Origin: Bacillota bacterium
GTDB lineage: Bacteria > Bacillota > Sulfobacillia > Sulfobacillales > Sulfobacillaceae
NCBI GenBank assembly: GCA_021820485.1
Contig: JAKADO010000001.1
Location: 19,363-83,362, forward strand
Reading direction: 5' to 3'
Length of the DNA stretch: 64,000 bases
Position 1 is the stretch's first letter; each line of letters starts with the position of its first letter. Shown here one piece after another: positions 18,313-28,789 of the stretch. The position numbers were made by a program, and so were the translations under genes. The notes beneath the pieces were generated by a model that was not told the origin of the DNA, made no database searches, and saw only the letters and a list, made by a program, of their open reading frames with translations.

Positions 18313-19440
18313 GTGACGTCGACTTCGCGCAAAAATTATCTCTACAGCTTGGACTGGGTTCGCGCACTGACCATAGCCGCCGTGGTCATGGTGCATTCGG
18401 TGAGATTTGCCCTGGTGCCCGCAGACCCCTTAGCTGGCCGCCTTCTACAGGTACTGGTCCAATTCGGGCGGGTCAGCTTCATGATTGTCACTGGATTCAT
18501 TATTGCTTATCAATATCGCGAGCGGACGCCCCGCTGGACATCATTCTTCAAACGGCGCGCCAAAAGTTCCGGGGCGCCCTATCTGCTGTGGCTGATTCTC
18601 TTCTTAGCGCTTGCCATGCCGGTATGGCCCGTTATGCCGTTTGTCGGGCGTTTAAGCCGCGTGCTCTTTACCGGCTACGGCCATCTGTACTATTTGATTA
18701 TCACGTTTCAAATGTATCTATTGGCGCCCGTGCTTGTATGGGCGTTAAGGAAGTCGGGACGCCGCGTCATGTGGCTTGGGTTCCTGGGGATTCTGTGGGA
18801 AGTGCTTTCGTGGACCATGAGCGGCTATTTTCATGAGCGTTCCTGGACTCCGGCGCTCTTTGTCAGCACATATGTCGGCTACTTTGTCATTGGCGGCGCA
18901 TTGGGATATGAGTGGGACCGCTATGGGGCATGGATGGCCGATCACCGCCGTTACTTCACCTATGGCCTTGCGCCCACGGCGGCGATGGCGACGGCCATGT
19001 TTTTTCTCAATCTGCATTGGCTCGGGGCTCAAGCTGCTGTGAACGAGTTTCAGCCTATGAGCGCCATCTACTGCCTTTCGATAACGGCCATGCTGCTGGC
19101 GTCGGGAACTTGGTTTGAAAAGATGCGCTCCGAACGTTCCACCCTCGCCTCGGGCGTGAGTCTCGTCGCTGACGCGTCCTTTGGCATCTACTTGGTTCAT
19201 CCCCTGTTTGTGCATGGATGGCTTCACGTGGCGCAATGGCTCGGGATTGCGCTCAATGCCTATGTCAACACCGCTGTGACGCTGTCCCTAGGCCTGGGAC
19301 TCAGTGTTGCTATGGTAGCGGCCATCCGCTTGCTGCCGTTTTCGGAGTGGGTTATTGGCACCGCTAGACGCCCTGCAGCCCGGGTGGTCTCCGCCAATGC
19401 CACGGAGGGCACGGGCTCCAAAGCAGCGACCGCCTCTTAG
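18313..19440 (+). CDS. acyltransferase 3 family membrane protein
   Basis: YLYSLDWVRALTIAAVVMVHSVRF; multi-TM; FGIYLVHPLFVHG. Confidence 0.85.
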   Translation: MTSTSRKNYLYSLDWVRALTIAAVVMVHSVRFALVPADPLAGRLLQVLVQFGRVSFMIVTGFIIAYQYRERTPRWTSFFKRRAKSSGAPYLLWLILFLALAMPVWPVMPFVGRLSRVLFTGYGHLYYLIITFQMYLLAPVLVWALRKSGRRVMWLGFLGILWEVLSWTMSGYFHERSWTPALFVSTYVGYFVIGGALGYEWDRYGAWMADHRRYFTYGLAPTAAMATAMFFLNLHWLGAQAAVNEFQPMSAIYCLSITAMLLASGTWFEKMRSERSTLASGVSLVADASFGIYLVHPLFVHGWLHVAQWLGIALNAYVNTAVTLSLGLGLSVAMVAAIRLLPFSEWVIGTARRPAARVVSANATEGTGSKAATAS

Positions 19441-19488
19441 AGGGTCATTGGCAACGCGTGGGGATCCACGCAAAAGGGGAGGGATATC

Positions 19489-20190
19489 GTGCGGAATTCA
19501 GTGCGAGTCGCCGCGGCCGGACTGTCGGCCATCGTGACCGGCGCGGCGCTGACGGGAATGCTTGACTCCCGTGAAGCGTCCATTCCAACACTCATTATCG
19601 GGGGATCCGCCGCCAAGGGATGGCACGATCAAAGCGGACAGGGGTACCTGGTTCGCGCTTTGGCGCAATACGGATCCGTGGCGGGAGTCCACTTTCTGGT
19701 TCAAAACCAGGCGATTCCCGGAGCCCGGGTCGTCAATGCCCGCATTGCATCCAATTACCCCGTATGGATGCGGTCGTCCCGAGGGGGATTGGTCGTGATT
19801 GCGTGGGGATTTCTAAACGACTTGCGTTTGGGAACGCGGACGGGGGCGATGTTGAAGGTCATTCATCGCGAAATTGCGCTCGCAGTGGCTACAAACCATA
19901 CTGTGCTGCTGGTGAGTCCCCCGGCGACGACCCCGACCTTCACGTTTGATGCGGCCTCGGAGACTCGGCTCTGGCATCAAGTGTCCATGGAGGCCGAGGC
20001 ATTTCACAGCCAGCGCGTCTTTGTGGCCGATGTCTTGGGTCCCATGAAACGCTATGTGCGCTCCCATCACCAATCGTATCGGCGGTACATGGATGGCACG
20101 TGGGATCCGAACACGGCCGGGCACCGCCTGGCCGCTCGCATTCTCTCCCATGAGCTGACCATTTTCTGGTCAGGTCTGGGCACCCGGTGA
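19489..20190 (+). CDS. SGNH/GDSL hydrolase-like secreted protein
   Basis: LIIGGSAAKGW block I; VIAWGFLND block III; DPNTAGHRLAARIL; N-terminal signal-like segment. Confidence 0.65.
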   Translation: MRNSVRVAAAGLSAIVTGAALTGMLDSREASIPTLIIGGSAAKGWHDQSGQGYLVRALAQYGSVAGVHFLVQNQAIPGARVVNARIASNYPVWMRSSRGGLVVIAWGFLNDLRLGTRTGAMLKVIHREIALAVATNHTVLLVSPPATTPTFTFDAASETRLWHQVSMEAEAFHSQRVFVADVLGPMKRYVRSHHQSYRRYMDGTWDPNTAGHRLAARILSHELTIFWSGLGTR

Positions 20191-20263
20191 AGCGACGCCT
20201 TCCAGCCATTGGCGCGACCGGATGCGGGCAGGCGTCCCTGCAGCATCCCGGCGCCGCACCGTA

Positions 20264-21508
20264 TTATCGGGATAAGCGGTTTTTGACCGTTTGTCCGCCT
20301 TTGAGAACCAGCACAATGTTGTCGTTCTGGGCAAGGCTCTTAATGTTCTTCACCGGGTCTCCCTGGAAGACCACCAGGTCACCAAGCTTGCCCGCCTCGA
20401 GAGTGCCGACCCGATCTTGCCAGCCCAGGCAGGTGGCGGATGTTTTGGTGCTGGCTACAATAGCGTCCATGGGGGTCATGCCAATCTCGGTCATGAGCGC
20501 CAGTTCCTCGAGGTTGGTGCCGTGGTGTCCCACACCGCTGTCCGTGCCCATGGCAATCTTGACGCCTGCGCTCTTGGCCTTGGAGACGCTTTCCTGATGG
20601 GCTTCAATTACGCGCTTGGTCTTCTCGATGGCGTAGGCGGGCACGCGCAGCCCTTCGTCGGCAGCCTTCAAGACGGAGAGCGGCGCAATCAAGGTGGGAA
20701 CCAGATAGGTTCCATGCTCCAGCATGAGGTCGATGGCTTCGTCATCAAGGTAGATGCCATGTTCAATGGAATGGAAGCCAGCGCGCACCGCGTTCTTGAT
20801 TCCCTGAGCCGCCTGCGCGTGCGCCATAGCCCGAATGCCGCCGTGCATGCGCGCCTCATCCACGATGGTTTCCAGCTCGGCCAGGGTAAAATGGGCATCT
20901 TCGGGGTTGTCGGTCGGACTGATGACGCCGCCGGAGGTCGCCACCTTAATGACTTGCGCTCCGGCCCGAATCACCTCGCGCACCTTCTTGCGGACGCCGT
21001 CAATGCCATCGCACACGCCATCCACTTGCAAGGGGTTGTTGAGGGCATACCCCAGCATGGCCGAGTGATGGTCGCCATGGCCCCCGGTAATCGACAGCAT
21101 GGCAACCGAAATCTGCATCCGCGGTCCGGGTATTGTCCCATCATCGATAGCTCGCTGCACCCCGCGATCCGCTCCGCCGGCATCCCGGACCGACGTCACA
21201 CCAGCGTTGAGGGTTTTCTGGGCATAGTGCGCCGTCCGCAATACGTGATAGGTGAAGGGGCTGGCATAGGGATCCTGGGATCCGAACGCCTCTCCCGTCA
21301 CGTGTACGTGGCAGTCGATGAATCCAGGGAGAATGGTGCCCCCCTGAGCGTCAATGCGGGTCACGTCGCCGCCGTTGGGAGGGGTGATGGAACCTACCGC
21401 GCCCGCAGCGACAATGAGTTCATCCTCGATGAGCACCGCCCCATTGGCGACCGGCGGGCTGCCAGTTCCGTCTATCAGAGTGCCGTTGTAGATATAGGTG
21501 TATGCCAT
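20264..21508 (-). CDS. amidohydrolase (imidazolonepropionase/prolidase-like)
   Basis: NGTLIDGTGSPPVANGAVLIEDE; LPGFIDCHVHV; MGTDSGVGHHGTNLEELALM. Confidence 0.88.
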   Translation of the reverse strand: MAYTYIYNGTLIDGTGSPPVANGAVLIEDELIVAAGAVGSITPPNGGDVTRIDAQGGTILPGFIDCHVHVTGEAFGSQDPYASPFTYHVLRTAHYAQKTLNAGVTSVRDAGGADRGVQRAIDDGTIPGPRMQISVAMLSITGGHGDHHSAMLGYALNNPLQVDGVCDGIDGVRKKVREVIRAGAQVIKVATSGGVISPTDNPEDAHFTLAELETIVDEARMHGGIRAMAHAQAAQGIKNAVRAGFHSIEHGIYLDDEAIDLMLEHGTYLVPTLIAPLSVLKAADEGLRVPAYAIEKTKRVIEAHQESVSKAKSAGVKIAMGTDSGVGHHGTNLEELALMTEIGMTPMDAIVASTKTSATCLGWQDRVGTLEAGKLGDLVVFQGDPVKNIKSLAQNDNIVLVLKGGQTVKNRLSR

Positions 21509-21712
21509 GCTATGCCTCCTAGCGCAAATGTCGGGAATGATTGGACATCCACTCCTTCGCCACCGGTCGCCTGACTTCCTCCCGCAGCAACGCACGTTAG
21601 ATGTCCGGCAGGAAGCGATGCATAGGCGGGGAAGCAGGGGCGCGAAGCACGGAGTTTGCCGACAAATGTGGTATATTCCAAGGGACTTCATTCTAGGAAA
21701 GGTTCGATACCA

Positions 21713-23827
21713 ATGATTCCGTCATGGACCCGTTTCACCGTGAAGCACCGCTGGGTGATGCTCATCCTGTGGATCCTGCTCGTGGCCACCACCGTTCCGT
21801 TGGCCGCGCAAGTCACAAAGCATCTCACCACCAACGGGTTCAACAAGCCACACAGTCAGGTGTCCTGGGCCACCAATTCCCTCAACGACCTGCATCCCGC
21901 GCCCTCGACGAAGCCCCTCCTCATCGAGAACCTCAGCGAAGCTTCGGCAAAACGGATCGCTGCAACGCACCACGTGCCATCGGGTGCCGTCCACCGCATC
22001 GGGAACAACCAGAGCTTGCTGATGCCCCCGAGCACGTTGTCGGTCCAGACGGAGCATCAGTTGGAGACGGCGCTTCGCGACCGCCATGCGGTTGTCACCG
22101 AGGTTGGACAGTTAGCAATCGGGAAAAAGGTCACCCATGACGTGTCGCAGACATTGGCCCGCAGCGGAATTGTCGCGCTGCCGTTTTTGGCGGCGTTGTT
22201 GCTGTTGGTATTTGGGTCGGTCATGTCCGTTAGTCTTCCCCTGATTATTGCCCTGGCGGGCTCAGAGGTAGCCTTGGCGGCCATTAGCATCATTTCCCGG
22301 CACATCCAATTGTCGGTATTCCTGACCGACATTGTCAGCTTCCTAGCACTGGGAGTGGGGATTGATTATGCGCTCTTCATCAGCACCCGCTTTCGGCAAA
22401 ATCTCGATGACGGCCGGGACCTCGAGGCGGCCATCGTTGACAGCATGAGCCACGCCGGGCGGTCGGTCCTCTACTCCGGGATTGCCGTTGCCTTAGCGGT
22501 GGCCACCTTGCTGCTCGGCAACGACGCGTATTGGCGAGGTTTGGCATTGGGGGGATCGGTGGCCATCTTTGCGGTGCTGTTGGCCACCCACACGCTCTTG
22601 CCGCCCATCATGCGGCTCTTGGGTCATGGCCTCCATTGGGGACGCATCCGACGACCGGACTTCCATATGTGGAAGGCTCTGGGACGGTTTGTCACGCGCC
22701 ATCCGTTGTGGTCCATCTTGGCTGGATTGGTGATACTGGTCCCGTTCGCGACATTGTCCCCCAAGCTCCAAATGAGTACTCCGGCCAATTTGGCCACCAT
22801 GCTTCCGGTGAACAATCCTTTGCGCTTGGCCGTGGAAAAGCAGCAGCAAATTCAAGGGGCGGGAAGCATTGCGCCCATTGCCGTGGTGGTGCAATTGCCG
22901 CACTCCACGCGCGTTGCCAGCAGTTGGGACGCGGTGTCGGAACTGACGGCGCATCTTGAGAAATTGCCGGACGTGGCGTCGGTCGCGTCGCCGACCAGCC
23001 TTGGGGCACCGGCCCCGCTTTTGGCAGCGGCGGTCTCCACTCCCGAACGCGTTCCGCCTGCGTTGGTGAAAGGTCTCAAGAACTTTACCTCATCTCGCAA
23101 CACGCGCTTGGTGGTGGTTTATGTGACGGCGAAAAGCGGGCCCAACGCTGCCCGCACCAGTCGGCTGGTGGGGCGGATTGACAGCCACTTAGCTGGATGG
23201 CTTCCTCAGGGAAGCCGTGCGGCAGCTGGCGGGTTGGTACCCGTGTTGCGGAACTTCAATCTTTTGACGCAGAGCCGGATTCCATGGATCATCGGGTCGG
23301 CCTTGCTAGTCGCGTTGGTTGTGCTGACGGCAGCCACCGGGTCAGTCATGCAGGCCATATTGGGCGTCGTTTTCGATGGCTTGGTTGCATTGGCCACCGC
23401 AGGGTTTTTGGTCTTCGTGTCCAACCACGGGCTCTTTGGATTCCAGCGACAGCCGCTGGATTCCTCCATCACGCCCCTCATTTTCGTGTTGCTGTTCGGC
23501 CTTTCCATGGACTACGAAGTCATCTTGCTGCACCGCATTCAGGAAAAAATGCGCGACGGGCAGAGCTTGAGGGAGGCCGTCAATCACGGGGTCGCCACCA
23601 CCGGCGCCATGATAACCGGGGCTGGCATGATTATGGTCGTGGTCTTCCTGGCTCTTCTCATCAGCCCTTTGCAGATCATGAAGACGATGGCAGTCGGATT
23701 GTCATTCGCCGTGTTGGCCGACACGTGGATCGTGCGATCGCTCTTGGTCCCCAGCGCCACCGCGCTGCTGAACCGATTCGGATTCTGGCCGTGGCGGGCC
23801 AAGATGGCCGGCAAAGCAACCCCTTAG
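21713..23827 (+). CDS. MMPL/RND-family transporter
   Basis: Two 12-TM-type halves; ALGVGIDYALFISTRFRQNL and FGLSMDYEVILLHRIQEKM motifs. Confidence 0.9.
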   Translation: MIPSWTRFTVKHRWVMLILWILLVATTVPLAAQVTKHLTTNGFNKPHSQVSWATNSLNDLHPAPSTKPLLIENLSEASAKRIAATHHVPSGAVHRIGNNQSLLMPPSTLSVQTEHQLETALRDRHAVVTEVGQLAIGKKVTHDVSQTLARSGIVALPFLAALLLLVFGSVMSVSLPLIIALAGSEVALAAISIISRHIQLSVFLTDIVSFLALGVGIDYALFISTRFRQNLDDGRDLEAAIVDSMSHAGRSVLYSGIAVALAVATLLLGNDAYWRGLALGGSVAIFAVLLATHTLLPPIMRLLGHGLHWGRIRRPDFHMWKALGRFVTRHPLWSILAGLVILVPFATLSPKLQMSTPANLATMLPVNNPLRLAVEKQQQIQGAGSIAPIAVVVQLPHSTRVASSWDAVSELTAHLEKLPDVASVASPTSLGAPAPLLAAAVSTPERVPPALVKGLKNFTSSRNTRLVVVYVTAKSGPNAARTSRLVGRIDSHLAGWLPQGSRAAAGGLVPVLRNFNLLTQSRIPWIIGSALLVALVVLTAATGSVMQAILGVVFDGLVALATAGFLVFVSNHGLFGFQRQPLDSSITPLIFVLLFGLSMDYEVILLHRIQEKMRDGQSLREAVNHGVATTGAMITGAGMIMVVVFLALLISPLQIMKTMAVGLSFAVLADTWIVRSLLVPSATALLNRFGFWPWRAKMAGKATP

Positions 23828-23940
23828 TGGCAAAAGACGAGGCGTGTCCTGGGAGAGCTTCGCGCGCCTGCGAAATATGGTAAGCTACACTTACAAGTTG
23901 TTTCGAGTCATGGCCTCGCCGAGGCAAAGGAGGGAAACCC

Positions 23941-24099
23941 ATGCCAGCTCTTATTCTCATGTTGTTTTTGGTGGGATTGCCGTCGGCCATTCTCGGTCTC
24001 ATGGTGCTGCCCATCATCGGTCCGGGCCTTTATGAAGCCGGAATGATTCCGTTCAAGATTGGATTCAAGCAGCCCGGCAATACCTCGATGCAGGGATAG
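23941..24099 (+). CDS. small hydrophobic protein (52 aa), not in supplied ORF track
   Basis: aaaggagggaaacccATG; MPALILMLFLVGLPSAILGLMVLPIIGPGLYEAGMIPFKIGFKQPGNTSMQG*. Confidence 0.6.
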   Translation: MPALILMLFLVGLPSAILGLMVLPIIGPGLYEAGMIPFKIGFKQPGNTSMQG

Positions 24100-24170
24100 T
24101 CTGCCGAGAAGCGATGGCCGCCCTGCTCGCGGATCAACTGCGGGCGGTGGCGGCCTTTCCTTATGGAGGC

Positions 24171-24400
24171 TCATCGGGCAGACGGAGGAGAGGACGCGGG
24201 CTCCAAGGTGCCCCGGCCCCGAATATGGGCCCCGGCCAAAACCAGTACCGGAAATGCAACCAAATACGCGCACACCACCGGGATGCCCCAAGTTTGGAAA
24301 AAGTGAACCAAGTCCACGATATTTCCGAACAGCTGTGCGCCGAAGAGAATGGCTGCCGCGGTGGCGCGGCGACTGTCGCCAGAACAATGCCATAGACTCC
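24171..24400 (-). pseudogene. possible C-terminal remnant of a GerAB-like/membrane protein
   Basis: AAAILFGAQLFGNIVDLVHFFQTWGIPVVCAYLVAFPVLVLAGAHIRGRG; resembles permease C-terminus; no good start. Confidence 0.3.
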
Positions 24401-24446
24401 GTCCGGATATACTGGCATGTAGGTTGAAGAGAAAGGGGTGTCTCAT

Positions 24447-24731
24447 ATGTTTGAGGTGCACAATAAAATCACGGTGGCATCTGAAGAGCAGGCTCGACAC
24501 TTGGAGTCAGCTTTTTCGGGAGCGGGTCATCGCATGGCCCACGTTGCCGGGTTCAGAGAGTTCCACTTATTGAAATCCGAGGACGGCGGCCACTACATGG
24601 TGCGCATTGTGTGGGACTCTGAGGAGACGTTTCACGCATGGGCCAAGAGTGACGATTTTCGGAGGGCCCATAGCGGTCAAGACGGAAACGGCATGAGGAC
24701 GGAAGTCAGTCTCTACCAGATAGTGCTTTAG
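24447..24731 (+). CDS. antibiotic biosynthesis monooxygenase / HmoB-like heme monooxygenase family
   Basis: MFEVHNKITVASEEQARHLESAF...MAHVAGFREFHLLKSEDGGHYMVRIVWDSEETFHAWAKSDDFRRAH. Confidence 0.75.
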   Translation: MFEVHNKITVASEEQARHLESAFSGAGHRMAHVAGFREFHLLKSEDGGHYMVRIVWDSEETFHAWAKSDDFRRAHSGQDGNGMRTEVSLYQIVL

Positions 24732-25616
24732 CCTCCAAGCCCAGCCCTGGGAGCCTCGTCTTCCGGCAACAGCGTGGAATCGGGGCCCGCGGTTGACATC
24801 TTCCGTCACGGGGACCCGATTCTGCGGATGGGGCGTGGCGGGATCAACGGGGAATTCACCCTTCATAGCTCAATGGGAAGGCCGGCCGGATCTGCCATCA
24901 TGGCTGCGCGCTTCCCCCGAAGCATTATTCGGACAGGCTTAATGATGGCGCGTCCGCTTCTCTCAATGGAGACTGGTGTCGCACAATCCCATCGAATCCC
25001 TGTAATCCCTTCGCCCCGGCGATGGCGCTGTTGAGTCCCACGCGCGCCAGTATTTCCAACTCTTTATGGATATTCACCTTGTGCCGGCCCCAGCTTCAGC
25101 TTTTTCACCAGGCTTGGAATATTCCGAACGGTATTCCAAGGGGTTTTGCGAATCTGATGCATCACGATGGATGGGGTGGTCCCTGAAACGGCTGCCATGT
25201 TGTCAGGACAACGAGCCGGCCGTTCAGCGCCCGCCAGCCCCCATGGAGCCGTCGACCCACCCCCCCCCCTTTGGCGACGCGCCGCGTCCGCAGAGAGCGT
25301 TACCGTCACAGATGGCAAGGGCTCGTGCCGAAGAGTTCCCGCAAGTGAATATTGTTCCTTGGCACTTCGGCGCGAGGCTCGAGAGACCGCCACCACGGTA
25401 AAGACTTCTTGACGAGGATGGCGGGAGATGCCAAGCAGCGTCGAGAAATAGGCCCGCGACATCGCGGGAGACCCTCTCTGCGCCCGTCTCACTGCTGGTC
25501 GAGCGGTTGGTGTCGAGACTAGGCACCTGCTTTTTGGCACCCAGCCCTAAGGTCGGACATCGTAAGAGAGGGATTCGCGCGAGCCTCGTCGAATTGGCGG
25601 ACTAGGGGGGAATCCT

Positions 25617-26864
25617 GTGAAGAGAAAGGTTACCATGACTACCGCTGCCTGGATGGCGGCACTGGGACTCCTTGCCGCCAGTTATGACGTGACGGCCATC
25701 TCGGTGGTGCTCGTGCACCTGAAGCATGCCTGGGATCTCAGTGTCCGTGAGACGGCCAATCTCACGGCAGCGCCCCTGGTCGGCTCGGTCATCGGCAGTC
25801 TCGCTGCGGGTCTATTTGCCGACCGGTTCGGTCGCCGACGGCTGTTAATGGTGGACTTCGGTGCCTTTGTCGTGGCAGCCGGCCTGGCGGCGCTGGCCAC
25901 GGGCTACGACAGCCTCCTTCTCTGGCGGACAGTCATGGGTCTCGGGATCGGGGCGGACTTTGCGGTGGCATTCCCATACCTGCTGGAAACAGTACAACCC
26001 ATGAAGCGCGGGGCTACTATGGCCTTCGTTCTGTTAATCAACGATGTGGGCCAGGTGCTGGCGTATGGGGTCGGGTCATATTTGATCAGCCAAGGCGCGG
26101 ATGGATTCCGTTGGGTGCTGGCTGTAGGGGCGGTTCTGGGCGCCGCAGTTCTTCTGGGACGGCGAGCCTTGCCGGAATCAGAACCATGGAGGAAGGAACG
26201 GCTGCAGTCGTTCGCCGGAGTTGGTCGTCGGGTGCTCCGATTGAAGGAGTTGAAGACCGCAGGATCCTCAGCCATCCTTTGGTTCCTCCATCAGGTCACC
26301 GGTCAGGGCTTGACGCTGTTCTTGCCGGTCATCATCTCGCTGTTGTGGAATGAAACCGCCAGCCAGAGCGGGACAACATCCATCCTGGTCAAGCTCTTGA
26401 GCTTGGGGGCGGGGGTCCTGACTGTTTACGTGATTGACGCGTGGGGCCGTCGCCCCCTCCAACTAGCCGGATTTCTTGGTCGGGGACTTGCCCTCTTGCC
26501 ATTAGGGGTGGCCGTGTTGCTCGGCTACCGAATGCCGTTCTGGGTCGCGGGCACGCTTCTGGCGGTGGCGCTGGCGTTTGGGGCCATGGGTCCGGATAAG
26601 ACGACGGTCATCACGACCTCCGAACGGTTCTCAACGGCTATTCGGAGCACCGGTCAGGGTGAAAGCGAAATGGTGGGGCGGCTTGGCGGCGTCTTCGGTG
26701 TGTTGCTGTTTGGTTTCTTCGGACGCGAGTCAGGTCTCGGGGAAACCATCCTCGTGTTTGCCGCGGTCGCACTGTTGGGGGCCTTATTGACCGCCCTTAC
26801 GCTGCCAGAGACGGCGCCTTCGCGGGTTCCGGCCGTCGAGCCACAGGCTTTGGGGATAGAATAG
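25617..26864 (+). CDS. MFS transporter (metabolite:H+ symporter type)
   Basis: GSLAAGLFADRFGRRRLLMVDFGAF; ALPESEPW. Confidence 0.87.
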   Translation: MKRKVTMTTAAWMAALGLLAASYDVTAISVVLVHLKHAWDLSVRETANLTAAPLVGSVIGSLAAGLFADRFGRRRLLMVDFGAFVVAAGLAALATGYDSLLLWRTVMGLGIGADFAVAFPYLLETVQPMKRGATMAFVLLINDVGQVLAYGVGSYLISQGADGFRWVLAVGAVLGAAVLLGRRALPESEPWRKERLQSFAGVGRRVLRLKELKTAGSSAILWFLHQVTGQGLTLFLPVIISLLWNETASQSGTTSILVKLLSLGAGVLTVYVIDAWGRRPLQLAGFLGRGLALLPLGVAVLLGYRMPFWVAGTLLAVALAFGAMGPDKTTVITTSERFSTAIRSTGQGESEMVGRLGGVFGVLLFGFFGRESGLGETILVFAAVALLGALLTALTLPETAPSRVPAVEPQALGIE

Positions 26865-26884
26865 CGGGGTTTTCATACTCTCTT

Positions 26885-27190
26885 GACGTCGCTCTATGGG
26901 GAAAGCTTGTCGGAATTCTGGATGAATTTTTAGACATCATCCCATCGACGTTTCGTCCATGGGATAAAGACGGCAGGTTCTCTCCGGATGAACTCATCGC
27001 TTATGCTCGCGCATCGAGTCACGACCAGACAGAACATTTTGGACCGGCAAAAGCAGGTGATGGCGCTCTATTGCGCTGGAAAGGTTGGCGTGTTGGTCGC
27101 CGCCCTCGGATGCGGGATGACGCGCCATGAAAAGGTGTTCAAACAGCTCTCACACAACCTAATGGCCGAGCAGCTCCCAGTGCGCACCGA
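26885..27190 (+). pseudogene. decayed IS607-family serine recombinase (frameshifted)
   Basis: Frame 1: IIPSTFRPWDKDGRFSPDE...LIAYARASSHDQT; shifted frame: LDRQKQVMALYCAGKVGVLVAALGCGMTRHEKVFKQL (IS607 TnpA consensus YARVSSHDQ..LERQKQVLELYC..GWT..VIADLGSGMN). Confidence 0.65.
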
Positions 27191-27351
27191 GGGCGAATTG
27201 GGTGGTCTTGGAAAATCCGTCGGTAGACGCGCTTTCCCACTTCCGGTCCTCGGTGGTGGCTCTCCGGTCCAGAGAGGGTTCTTCATGCTATCGATCGCCG
27301 GGGACGAATCGGACACGACATCCGGTGCGAGTTGACCCCGGTTTTGAACGG

Positions 27352-27876
27352 CTACGGAATATGAATCGGCCTAAGCGCGCTGACGGCTTCTTCGATGATG
27401 AGCCGCTGCTGCGGAGTCACCCCTGGGGGGAGTTCGCCCAGGCCATACCACATGCCATTTTCAATCTCGTTGTCCAGGGACGGGCCCACTTCCTGAGGAA
27501 AGCCCGCAGGAGCCGGCAGACCGAAAACCACCTCCAACTTCCGCGCCTCAACAAAGTGCATCTTCACCAATTTCAGAGCGTCGATGTCAAACTCCTGATG
27601 ACCGGTTTCTTGCGTGAGCTCACGCACGGCAGCCTGGTAGGGCGTTTCTCCATGCTCGACAAAGCCCGTGATGACCCCAAGCGGATGTCGTGCTCTATCG
27701 CGGTGTCTGGCTAAGAAGACACGATTGTCCCGAAGTATTACGACAGCGACCGTAATGAGGAACTTAGGAGCCGCCAGCCAAACGAGTGTGGCTTGAACTG
27801 AGGCGGGACAGAATCTCAACACGCGCATGACCCGCCACTTCATCGCGCTCACGAAATGCGTGCACAGCCAACGCAC
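27352..27876 (-). CDS. NUDIX hydrolase
   Basis: GVITGFVEHGETPYQAAVRELTQETG Nudix box; RBS ggaaggag before GTG. Confidence 0.85.
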   Translation of the reverse strand: MRWLCTHFVSAMKWRVMRVLRFCPASVQATLVWLAAPKFLITVAVVILRDNRVFLARHRDRARHPLGVITGFVEHGETPYQAAVRELTQETGHQEFDIDALKLVKMHFVEARKLEVVFGLPAPAGFPQEVGPSLDNEIENGMWYGLGELPPGVTPQQRLIIEEAVSALRPIHIP

Positions 27877-28156
27877 TGGGTACTCCTTCCTCCGCCGAAG
27901 GCGATAGCATCTATACCACAGTATTGCGGCAATGGGTGAGATATCCCCCAAAGGGGATGGGAATGGTGTCCGCTCGGTTTTCGGAAGACTCCTTGGGGCA
28001 GCACTAAAAGAAGCGAGTAACCGGGCCTTCACTGGGCGGTGACCATAAACCCTTGGCTGGCGTTGTCTCAGTCATAAGGTCTTTGATCCATGGGCTGGGG
28101 ACGCCGCGTGCAAGATGTCGCCAGTCCCTGTGCGGGACAGGGGAGGGAATGCCGGA

Positions 28157-28789
28157 ATGAAGCCAGGGAGGTCCCGGAAGAGCACGTGTTGGAAGGACTA
28201 TTCCCGAACCCGCGGAATACTCGTCATCGCCGCGATGGGCATGGCAACCATCATCTCCGGCTGTGGATCGGCCGCCCCGGCGGCTCTCGGGAAGGGCTCG
28301 CATCCACCGGTGACGCGCCAGCGTCAGTCCTCTGCCGATGCGGTGGTGGAATCCGCGTGCACGGCCAATAACCTGTCCGTCCAAGGAGGGAGGGAGGGGG
28401 AGAATATGGGGGCGCACATGGACGTCCTATTGCGCAACCAAGGGACTGCGGCTTGCGTGCTTGAGGGCCTGCCCGTGTCCGCGCGTTTGCTTCCCCGGGG
28501 CGGAAAAGCGCTCACCACGACACTTATCCCAGATCCATCAAATCTTCAGGCGTCCTCCGTTTTGCTCAAGCCGCACGCCCAGAATGCTGCCGACCTGGTC
28601 CTCTACTGGGGCAACTGGTGCGGCCCGGCCCCCGGACCCCTTGATATTCAAATTACCTTGTCCGGAAATCGCGGGACGGTTTCCGGACCGCTCAACGGTC
28701 CCCCCGATTACAATTACCTGCCCCAATGTCTTCAACCCAACCAGCCATCAACGATTCAAATCCTCGAGGCCTATGCGATGTGGCGCTAG
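28157..28789 (+). CDS. DUF4232-like lipoprotein
   Basis: lipobox-like MATIISGCGS; NQGTAACVLEGLPVSARLL and VLYWGNWCGPAPGPLDIQITL. Confidence 0.6.
   Translation: MKPGRSRKSTCWKDYSRTRGILVIAAMGMATIISGCGSAAPAALGKGSHPPVTRQRQSSADAVVESACTANNLSVQGGREGENMGAHMDVLLRNQGTAACVLEGLPVSARLLPRGGKALTTTLIPDPSNLQASSVLLKPHAQNAADLVLYWGNWCGPAPGPLDIQITLSGNRGTVSGPLNGPPDYNYLPQCLQPNQPSTIQILEAYAMWR

Noticed and set aside
20291-21574. 427-aa + strand ORF
   Set aside because: Antisense shadow of the amidohydrolase; low-complexity His/Gly/Arg composition and no domain.
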